DNA of 41,161 nt from Puniceicoccales bacterium Verruco_01 (GTDB lineage: Bacteria; Verrucomicrobiota; Verrucomicrobiia; Opitutales; Oceanipulchritudinaceae), in NCBI GenBank assembly GCA_001604565.1, contig LVBV01000024.1:1-41161 (forward strand), written 5' to 3'. Within the stretch, counting starts at the first letter, position 1. The number at the start of each line of letters is the position of its first letter. A program made the position numbers and the translations under genes. Below, one piece after another: positions 35,190 to 41,161 of this stretch. Under the pieces are notes generated by a model that was not told the origin of the DNA, ran no database searches, and saw only the letters and a list, made by a program, of their open reading frames with translations.

Positions 35190-36362
35190 ATGCCCGAAAC
35201 CGCGCCCAAGCACATCGCCCTCGTCCTCCAGACGCGCCTGCCGGAAAACGCCGGGATCATCAAGGGCATCGCCCATTTCGAGCGTACGAACGCGAACTGG
35301 CGCTTCTTCCTCGACGATCAGGCGATGTCGGTGGCCAATCCCTCGTGGCTCTTCCGACGCAAGTGGGACGGGGTGATCTGCCGGCACCGCTTTTCGCTGC
35401 TGCTGGAGGAGTGTCGCGCGCGCGGCATCCCCTGCGTGGACCTTGAGGACAGCGAGTACGCCATTCGCGGCGTGCCGAAGATCCGGCCCGACAACCGGGC
35501 CGTGGGCCACGTCGGCGCGGAGCACCTTTTGGAAAGGGGCTTCGGCAGTTATGGTTTCTGCGGGTTTTCCAGCGAGCAATGGTCCGTGGAGCGCAAGAAC
35601 GGCTTTGTGGAGGCTCTCGCCGCGATGGGCCGCTCGTGCAGCGTCTTCGAGACGGCGTATTCCTTTGAGCTCACACCCGACTGGGACGTGCAGGAGCGCG
35701 ACGCCATCCGCAAGTGGGTGGAGGGCCTGCCGCGTCCCGCCGGAATCATGGCGTGCATGGACCTGCGCGCCCTTCAGGTGATCGACGCGGTCCTCGAAGC
35801 GGGCTTTTCCATTCCGGATGAGGTCTCGGTCCTCGGCGCGAACAACGAGTCCATCCGCGCGGAGCTTTCCCATCCGCCGCTTTCCAGCATCCCGATGAAC
35901 ACCTTCGAGTGGGGCCAGATGGGTGCGAAGGCGATGGACACGCTCCTCAAGGGAGGGCAGCCGAAGGAGCTGGAGTTCGTCGAGCCCATGCCCGTCGTCG
36001 TCCGCCGCTCGACGGACACGCTGGCCGTGGACGATCCCGCCGTGGTGCAGGCCCTCATGATCATTCATCAGGAGGCCTGCTCGGGACTCCGCGTGGACGA
36101 CCTGGCCCGGCGCGTCTCTATCAGCCGGAGCCTTCTGGAGCGGCGCTTCCGCAAATACCTGCGCCGCAGCCCCCAGGAGGAGATCCGCAACGCCCGCATT
36201 GCCAAGACAAAGTACTATTTGATCGAGACCGAGAAGAAGCTGGAGGAAATCGCCGCGATCACCGGCTTCGAGCACCCCGAATACCTCTCGGTCATGTTCA
36301 AGCGCCTGACCGGCGAAACCCCCCGCGACTACCGCCAGCGCCACCGCAATCAGGAGCACTAA
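35190..36362 (+). CDS. xylR: XylR-type transcriptional regulator (LacI-like sensor + AraC DNA-binding)
   Basis: A 390-residue regulator, close to the 392 residues of E. coli XylR. Residues 1-260 form a periplasmic-binding-protein/LacI-like sensor (HIALVLQTRLPENAGIIKGI, WDGVICRH, PDEVSVLGANNE). Residues 285-390 are an AraC-type double helix-turn-helix (VDDLARRVSISRSLLERRFRKYL, LEEIAAITGFEHPEYLSVMFKR). E. coli XylR binds xylose and activates xylose genes. The ATG at 35190 gives the family-length protein; GTG at 35127 would add 21 residues. It is divergent from the GPH symporter, its most likely target. Its stop codon abuts repeat copy B. Confidence 0.9.
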   Translation: MPETAPKHIALVLQTRLPENAGIIKGIAHFERTNANWRFFLDDQAMSVANPSWLFRRKWDGVICRHRFSLLLEECRARGIPCVDLEDSEYAIRGVPKIRPDNRAVGHVGAEHLLERGFGSYGFCGFSSEQWSVERKNGFVEALAAMGRSCSVFETAYSFELTPDWDVQERDAIRKWVEGLPRPAGIMACMDLRALQVIDAVLEAGFSIPDEVSVLGANNESIRAELSHPPLSSIPMNTFEWGQMGAKAMDTLLKGGQPKELEFVEPMPVVVRRSTDTLAVDDPAVVQALMIIHQEACSGLRVDDLARRVSISRSLLERRFRKYLRRSPQEEIRNARIAKTKYYLIETEKKLEEIAAITGFEHPEYLSVMFKRLTGETPRDYRQRHRNQEH

Positions 36363-36457
36363 GCAGGGGCGAAGCCCCTGCACCCTCCGATGCATCTGCA
36401 GATGCATCGGGATGGGGGACTTAGCGTCCCCCAAGCCGCTGGCTTCGTGCGCTCCCC
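36362..36457 (+). repeat. Three-hairpin intergenic repeat, copy B (complete)
   Basis: Begins at the last base of the xylR-type stop codon. Hairpin 1 is GCAGGGG/CCCCTGC (36363-36381) followed by ACCC; hairpin 2 CCGATGCATC/GATGCATCGG; hairpin 3 GGGGGACTTAGCGTCCCCC; tail GCCGCTGGCTTCGTGCGCTCCCC. Same layout as copy A, including position directly after a stop codon in the same orientation. It fills the gap between the convergent xylR and trmB genes and may act as a terminator or mRNA 3'-end stabiliser. Confidence 0.78.
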
Positions 36458-36475
36458 ATCAAAAGAAGTCGGTGG

Positions 36476-37102
36476 CTACTCCCTCACCCGGACGGCGACG
36501 AGGCTCTGCCAGCTTTCCATCAGGCTCTGGAAGAAGCTTGGCGCCTCGAAGGGCCACGGCGCGGCGGGATCGGCCTTCCAGTGCGGGCTTTGCGCCACCT
36601 GATCGACCATCCACGCGAAGTAGCCCTCGTGGTCCGTCCTCAGGCAGATCTCGCTCCCCGGGGCCATGCGCGCGGCGAGTTTTTCCAGCAGCGGCTGCTG
36701 GACGAAGCGGTGCTTCCAGTGACGCTTTTTCGGCCACGGGTCGGGAAAGAGGATGAAGGTGCGGACGATCGTTACGTGCGCGGGCAGGGCATCGAGGAAT
36801 TCCAGCGCCTCGGCCTTGAGGAAGAGGAGGTTGCCGAGGTTCTGCTTCACGCCCTTCTTGTTGCCCTTGGCCACGCGCTGGGTGACAAGATCGATGCCGA
36901 CGCACTGCTCCTGCGGGTGCGCCGTGGCGTACGCGGCCAGGAAATGCCCGTGCCCGCAGCCGATTTCCAGCGTGATCGCACACGCCTTGGGGAAAACCTC
37001 CGCGCACTTCTTTTTCAGGGCGTCGCGCGTGGCCTGCCGTCCGGCCTCATAGGCGAGGCGTTCGGGCGACATCGGGGAGGGATTCTCGCTCTCTTCTTCC
37101 AT
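36476..37102 (-). CDS. trmB: tRNA (guanine-N7-)-methyltransferase
   Basis: Adds the m7G46 methyl group in the tRNA variable loop. The 208 residues show the SAM-binding LEIGCGHGHFL (45-55), GIDLVTQRVAKG, and the family signature FPDPWPKKRHWKHRFV (about 118-133). LRTDHEGYFAWM is also present. The N-terminus carries an extra acidic 10 residues (MEEESENPSP). It is transcribed alone, convergent with the xylR-type gene. Confidence 0.95.
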   Translation of the reverse strand: MEEESENPSPMSPERLAYEAGRQATRDALKKKCAEVFPKACAITLEIGCGHGHFLAAYATAHPQEQCVGIDLVTQRVAKGNKKGVKQNLGNLLFLKAEALEFLDALPAHVTIVRTFILFPDPWPKKRHWKHRFVQQPLLEKLAARMAPGSEICLRTDHEGYFAWMVDQVAQSPHWKADPAAPWPFEAPSFFQSLMESWQSLVAVRVRE

Positions 37103-37158
37103 GGGAAGGCAAAGGCTCTACCGCGCGAAACGGTCCGCCGCGAGAGAAAAACTGGAAT

Positions 37159-37240
37159 GGAGACGGTGCGGGCAGTCTGTCCCGCTTTGGAAAAACGGGT
37201 CCTCCCACGTTACTTTTACAAACCACGGCGCACCGTCTCC
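37159..37240. repeat. 12-bp inverted repeat pair
   Basis: GGAGACGGTGCG (37159-37170) and its exact inverse CGCACCGTCTCC (37229-37240) enclose 58 bases in the gap between the TPR-protein gene end and the trmB start (both minus). There is no T-run and no TA flank. It may be a terminator-like stem or a remnant of a short mobile element. Confidence 0.4.
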
Positions 37241-37247
37241 AAAATGA

Positions 37248-38270
37248 TCATTTGGCCGGGGAGTCCGCGGACGTTGTGGAGGAAACGCCCGCTCCCGGCA
37301 AGGACTTATCTTCGGACGGGGCGCTGGAAGCGTCGGAGGGCCGCTGGCCGCCGGGGAGGATTGCCTCGGCGTTTGCACGATCCTCGGCGGCGGAATTCGC
37401 GTCACTCACCCGGCGCAGCAGCCGCGCGCGCGTGGCCTGCAAAACGGGCGACACCTCGTCGCGAAGCAGGGCGAGGGCGGCGGCTTTCCGCCCCAGCTCG
37501 CAATTCACTCTGGCCAGGTGCAGGCGCGCGGCGTCCTTCTCGTATTTGGTAAGGTCGCTCCGGGCGGCGACCTTCGTCCAGTGGGCAAGGGCCTCCGCCC
37601 AGCGGGGCGTGCCAAGGTCGTAATACGCCTCGCCATGACGGAAGGCGAAGTCCTTGCAGGTGGGGTCCAGCTCCTCCGCCTTGGCAAAGGCCGCGAGGCT
37701 CTGGTCGTCGATCGCCGATCCCGTGAAGGCGCCGTCCGCCACGAATTTCTCCCGGTAGGTGGCCAGAAGTTCGCCGAGTCCGTAATGATAGACGGCCTCG
37801 CGCGGGTCAAGGTCCACCGCCTTGAGATACAGGACGAGGGCTCCGGCGTAATTTCCCTGTTCGGCAAGATAATTGCCCAGTTGCTGTTTCACCACGGCGA
37901 GGTTCGGCGAAAGCTGGTCCGCGTGGATGAACATCGTGTTCGCCACGTCATTCTGGCCCACCCGGCGCAGGAACTTCCCGTACAGGACGAGGGTGTTCAC
38001 GTTGTGCGGGTCGCGCAGGATCAGTTCGTCGTAGCGGTAGGAGATTTGTAGCACCTTGCGCTCGAAGTCCTCCTGTGTGAGGTTCCCCGTCTCCATGTCG
38101 GAGAAGAGTTTGTCGCCATCCTGAGCCACGGCGAGGAGCTTGCGCTCCAGAAGGGTTGCGGAATCTTCCGATCCCTGCGCCGGGGTGGGAGCGGGGTCCT
38201 TCGCAGGGGCCTGTGCGGGGAAGAGCGTCGCGAGGGCGCAAAGAAGGGGGACGCAAAAGTGTTGGCTCAT
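37248..38270 (-). CDS. Exported TPR-repeat protein
   Basis: A 340-residue protein with a signal peptide (MSQHFCVPLLCALATLFPAQAPA) and tetratricopeptide-like helices. Clear repeats are VNTLVLYGKFLRRVGQNDVA, NLAVVKQQLGNYLAEQGNYAGALVLYLKAVDLDP and AVYHYGLGELL. The last 60 residues are Ser/Ala/Pro-rich and disordered. TPR proteins scaffold protein complexes, here in the periplasm. The ATG at 38270 is chosen for the signal peptide; starts at 38291 or 38297 would add up to nine residues. It follows the flippase gene by 36 bases and is probably cotranscribed with it. Specific partners are unknown. Confidence 0.82.
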   Translation of the reverse strand: MSQHFCVPLLCALATLFPAQAPAKDPAPTPAQGSEDSATLLERKLLAVAQDGDKLFSDMETGNLTQEDFERKVLQISYRYDELILRDPHNVNTLVLYGKFLRRVGQNDVANTMFIHADQLSPNLAVVKQQLGNYLAEQGNYAGALVLYLKAVDLDPREAVYHYGLGELLATYREKFVADGAFTGSAIDDQSLAAFAKAEELDPTCKDFAFRHGEAYYDLGTPRWAEALAHWTKVAARSDLTKYEKDAARLHLARVNCELGRKAAALALLRDEVSPVLQATRARLLRRVSDANSAAEDRANAEAILPGGQRPSDASSAPSEDKSLPGAGVSSTTSADSPAK

Positions 38271-38306
38271 GAGGGGACGATGCCGGGGCATGTTCATGAA
38301 TAATAG

Positions 38307-39812
38307 TCAGCGGCGGCGGGAAAAAGCTCCGCGGATGTCCGAATATCCCTTCCGGCAGGCGCCGCGTGCTCTCTGTGAGAACAGGAGGATTGCCGAGGCG
38401 GATGCAAGACCCGCCGCAAAGGCTCCGGCAAGAATGCCGGCATTGCCTCCCATAAGTAACTCTCCTGCCCCGCCACCCGCGCGGAAGACCGCCGTCAGCC
38501 CCGCCCAGAAGAGGAGGGGGCCGGCGAGCGCACGCAGGAGGAGCCCCGCCCGGAGCGGGGTGTCGCGAATCTGTACGAGTCGCAGAAGGAGCAGTCCGAT
38601 CTGGAGCACCGCGTAGGCCGCCGCCATCGTGAGGGCCCCGCTTGCCTCGCCGCCGAGCCATGCGCCCAAGAGGAGGCCCGCCGCCGTGAGCGGGCCGGAG
38701 ATCAGGCCGAAGTTCCTCAGACTCTTCGTGTTGGCAAGCTGCGTCTCGGCCATGTTGATCATGGTGAGGGGCAGACGTGCCATTTCGCCGAGGGCCAGCA
38801 GTTGCATGATCGGCGCCGCGCCACCCCACTGCCCGCCGAGGGCGATCCCGAGGATCGGCTCCGGCACCGCGAAGATGAGGGCGAGGAAAGCGAACCAAAC
38901 GTATGAGGAACTGGAGACAATTCTCGCCGAAGCTTTCGCAAAGGCTGCGTGGTCCTTCTGGAGCTGCGCGAGCATCGTCGGCAGCACCTGCGAGAGCGGC
39001 AGCACCATCTGGCGGCGCGGAGTGGAAAGGAGCGTTTGCGCCCGGTTATAGAGGCCGACCACGGCGGGGCTCGCGAAGAGGCCGAGCGACACGTGGTCCA
39101 TCGCGCTCGCGAGATTCTGCACGAGGCGGAAAACGCTCAAATTTGCGCCAAAGGAAAAGATTTCCCGCCCGTGGACGGCCAGCGAGAAGCTCCGGGGCCG
39201 CCAGTCGCAGAAAAGCGGCAACAGAAGTAGAAAAGTGAGTTCCTGCCCGAGGGTCTGGAAGACGAGTGCGTCGATTCCCCGTCCCGACAAGGCCAGGAGG
39301 ATCGCGCCGCCCGTGCCGACGAGCTGCGCCGCCACCGTCACGAGGTTCAGACGCAGGTATTGCAGGCGCCGCCGCAGGATCGCCTGATAGTGCGAGGTCA
39401 CCCCGCCGACAAGAAAGAGCGGGGCGAGCTTGAGGCAGGTTTCCTCCACCGCGCCGTGCCCGTAAAACAGCGCCAGAAGGGGCGCTAGGCCCGCCACGAA
39501 AAGCGACATGAGCGCCCCACCGAAGAGGGCCATCCAGAAGGCGGCGTCCTGAAAGGCCTGCTCGTCGCCCATCCGCTGCACGACCGCCGTGGAAAGGCAC
39601 AGGTCCTTGATGTTGTACAGGAGCGAGAGCACCGCCCACGTCATGCCGAAGACGCCGAAAAGCTCCGGGGAAAGAATGCGCGAGAGAATCACGATCTGCG
39701 CGCAGGAGATGAGAAGGCAAAGGCCCTGTCCGCCGAAGGAGACAAAGAGGCCCCGGATGCTCCCGCGCCGTAGGCGGGAACCCGATTCTGCCGTCTTCTC
39801 CACTTGTTCCAT
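38307..39812 (-). CDS. Oligosaccharide flippase family protein (Wzx-like)
   Basis: A 501-residue inner-membrane protein with about 14 helices of the MOP/polysaccharide-transport superfamily. It starts SRLRRGSIRGLFVSFGGQG, then LISCAQIVILSRILSPELFGVFGM, a typical Wzx N-terminus; YNRAQTLLSTPRRQM marks the middle loop. These proteins flip lipid-linked sugars for O-antigen, exopolysaccharide or teichuronic-like polymers. The ATG at 39812 is preferred because the upstream open frame has no membrane or conserved character. No glycosyltransferases adjoin it, so its polymer is unknown. Confidence 0.87.
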   Translation of the reverse strand: MEQVEKTAESGSRLRRGSIRGLFVSFGGQGLCLLISCAQIVILSRILSPELFGVFGMTWAVLSLLYNIKDLCLSTAVVQRMGDEQAFQDAAFWMALFGGALMSLFVAGLAPLLALFYGHGAVEETCLKLAPLFLVGGVTSHYQAILRRRLQYLRLNLVTVAAQLVGTGGAILLALSGRGIDALVFQTLGQELTFLLLLPLFCDWRPRSFSLAVHGREIFSFGANLSVFRLVQNLASAMDHVSLGLFASPAVVGLYNRAQTLLSTPRRQMVLPLSQVLPTMLAQLQKDHAAFAKASARIVSSSSYVWFAFLALIFAVPEPILGIALGGQWGGAAPIMQLLALGEMARLPLTMINMAETQLANTKSLRNFGLISGPLTAAGLLLGAWLGGEASGALTMAAAYAVLQIGLLLLRLVQIRDTPLRAGLLLRALAGPLLFWAGLTAVFRAGGGAGELLMGGNAGILAGAFAAGLASASAILLFSQRARGACRKGYSDIRGAFSRRR

Positions 39813-39958
39813 TGCGCGATTCTGGGAGAACGCCGGGAAAATGACAACACACAGCCGCGCCCACTCCGCTCCGGGACCTTCCTCAAGGCTTGAAAAATGC
39901 CCCGGGAGAAGCCAGTTTGTCCCTTCCGGCGCCTCGCGCCGGCACCGTTCCAAGACTT

Positions 39959-40819
39959 ATGTCCCTCTACGACCGGCAGTACATGCGCTTCGAGCCCGAG
40001 CCCGCTAGGAGCAATCCGCTCTACTGGTTCATGGGGCTGATGCTGGTCGGTTACTTCGCGCAGGTGCTTTCGGCCCTCGTCCTCAAGTCGGGCGCGGTGA
40101 CGACCTTTCTTTCTTTAAGCGGGGAGGGGCTACTTCACGGCAGGGCATGGGGTCTTGTGAGCTACGTTTTCGCCCACGATCCGGGAAATCCCCTGCACCT
40201 CATCCTGAATCTGCTCATCGTCTTCATGGCGGGTAGGGTGGTGCAGGACGACGTGGGGCGGCGGCGCTTTGTGTGGATCTGCCTTTTTTCCGCCCTCGGC
40301 GGCGCGCTCTTTTACATCGTCTTTCACCTCGGGGGCCTTCACGCGCCGCTTCTTGGCGCGTCGGCGGTGGCGATGGGCCTGATGACGGCGTATTGCCTTG
40401 CCCGTCCGGAGGAGCCGGTGACCTTCCTGCTCTTCCTCGTCCTGCCGGTGACGATCAAGCCGAAGTACCTCGTGATCGGCCTAGCCGCCGTGGAGGTCAT
40501 CTTCCTCACGGCGGAATGGCAGGGGCTGAGCAGCGTGGCCAGCTCGGCGCACCTCGGCGGCATGGCAGCGGCCTACCTCTATTATAGAAAGGCGGTTTTC
40601 GGACGCAGGTTCTTCCCGGCCTCCCGCAAGAGTCGCGCCGCGGTCCGCCGTCCGGTGGCGCAGCCGCGCTTCACGGTGAACCTCACCAGCCGCACCGCCC
40701 TGCGGAGCGAGGTGGACCGCATTTTGGACAAGATCAACTCGCAGGGCTTCGGCTCGCTGAGCGACGAGGAGAAGCGCCTCCTCGACCAAGCTCGCGACAT
40801 TCTCGGGAAACAGTCGTGA
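39959..40819 (+). CDS. Rhomboid-family intramembrane serine protease
   Basis: A 286-residue membrane protein with six core helices. The catalytic dyad is Ser135 in GASAVAMG and His198 in [15 protein letters not shown]; the supporting HxxxN is HLILN (His80, Asn84). An extra soluble C-terminal part (about 215-286) ends in a short helical motif ([25 protein letters not shown], cited in part) common in Verrucomicrobia and Bacteroidetes rhomboids. Rhomboids cleave membrane proteins within the bilayer; the substrate is unknown. ATG at 39959 is chosen; an upstream TTG would add only low-complexity residues. Confidence 0.92.
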   Translation: MSLYDRQYMRFEPEPARSNPLYWFMGLMLVGYFAQVLSALVLKSGAVTTFLSLSGEGLLHGRAWGLVSYVFAHDPGNPLHLILNLLIVFMAGRVVQDDVGRRRFVWICLFSALGGALFYIVFHLGGLHAPLLGASAVAMGLMTAYCLARPEEPVTFLLFLVLPVTIKPKYLVIGLAAVEVIFLTAEWQGLSSVASSAHLGGMAAAYLYYRKAVFGRRFFPASRKSRAAVRRPVAQPRFTVNLTSRTALRSEVDRILDKINSQGFGSLSDEEKRLLDQARDILGKQS

Positions 40820-40960
40820 GCGCCTTGTCCCCAGTTTTTCGCGCAAAGCGTGCGGGCCCGGCATCCCAAGATGCTTGCCCAGACTGCTTTCCGGAAGCGT
40901 CTGCAGCCGGTTTTGCCTTTGCGGACAGCGTTTTCCCCTCCCGATGCGAGGAAAAAGAGC

Positions 40961-40988
40961 TTGCAGTCGGCGCTTCCGGGTCTATGTT
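40961..40988 (+). promoter_or_regulatory. Candidate promoter of rpsL
   Basis: TTGCAG (40961-40966) and TATGTT (40983-40988) with a 16-base spacer, about 40 bases ahead of the rpsL ATG. The position fits the start of a ribosomal-protein (str) operon. Confidence 0.45.
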
Positions 40989-41027
40989 CCACGTTTTTAT
41001 CGCTTTTTAGTCAGCTCCGAAGAAAAC

Positions 41028-41161
41028 ATGCCAACCATCAACCAACTCGTCCGCCAGCCGCGCACCCTAGTCACGGGCAAGAGCAAGGCCTCCGCGCTGC
41101 GTTCCAATCCGTTCTGCCGCGGCGTTTGCGTGCAGGTCATGACCCGCACTCCGAAGAAGCC
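41028..41161 (+). CDS. rpsL: 30S ribosomal protein S12 (5' part, cut by window end)
   Basis: The first 44 codons read [13 protein letters not shown]..., [15 protein letters not shown], the unmistakable start of S12, which sits at the decoding centre and is the target of streptomycin-resistance changes. The gene continues beyond the window. The leader has only a weak purine stretch (GAAGAAAA) instead of a Shine-Dalgarno. rpsG and fusA would be expected downstream in a str operon. Confidence 0.95.
   Translation, partial: MPTINQLVRQPRTLVTGKSKASALRSNPFCRGVCVQVMTRTPKK

Overview
This is a high-G+C chromosomal window with compact, mostly short-spaced genes. It contains ordinary single-copy housekeeping genes: pyrG, hemL, nadE, nusB-ribH, class I DAHP synthase, rpsT, clpP, murA, trmB and the 5' end of rpsL. 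Outer-membrane and export functions (a TolC-type channel and a TonB-like protein) point to a diderm bacterium. A ThrH-type phosphatase, a GPH sugar symporter, an AraC/LacI-hybrid XylR regulator and few Shine-Dalgarno sequences suggest Verrucomicrobiota, perhaps Opitutia. That placement is inference from gene content; no rRNA or other decisive marker is present.

Layout. Positions 1-1750 (minus) hold an asp23 / membrane-anchored Asp23-like / thiE cluster. Positions 2128-4263 hold a 711-residue protein with an SDR-type Rossmann domain that lacks the YxxxK catalytic pair and carries a tail of about 470 disordered, Arg/Glu/Pro-rich residues. pyrG and an exported Rid-family protein follow on the minus strand. 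The Rid gene is divergent from a GH31 alpha-xylosidase, and a 16-bp perfect palindrome lies between them. Positions 9567-14934 (minus) carry thrH, an AAA ATPase with a DUF4143-type C-terminus, hemL and nadE. Positions 14982-18887 (plus) are a tight operon of tolC-type channel, maf, tonB-like and rluA-type genes, overlapping tail to tail with a SulP transporter. Next come a possible small gene, nusB and ribH (minus), DAHP synthase (plus), glutaredoxin and ferredoxin (minus) and rpsT (plus).

Directly after the rpsT terminator lies a 162-bp foldback element with perfect inverted ends and TA flanks. It sits just upstream of a degenerate RluA-like protein. An M14 peptidase, a PLP aminotransferase and clpP form a minus-strand operon; a DJ-1 family gene and murA follow on the plus strand. 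Positions 30517-33260 are the most accessory-looking part: a lower-G+C acyltransferase, an IS630-family insertion sequence with a frameshifted transposase, and a repeat. A GPH symporter divergent from xylR, then trmB, a TPR lipoprotein-like or secreted protein, a flippase, a rhomboid protease and rpsL (cut by the window end) complete the region.

Two functional links stand out. First, the cytoplasmic GH31 enzyme, the GPH symporter and XylR are the expected parts of an alpha-xyloside (isoprimeverose-like) uptake and hydrolysis system, although they lie about 25 kb apart. Second, three copies of a roughly 90-bp, three-hairpin intergenic repeat were found (13210-13291, 33158-33229, 36362-36457); two of them begin at the stop codon of a gene in the same orientation. 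No CRISPR array, tRNA, rRNA or prophage was seen.
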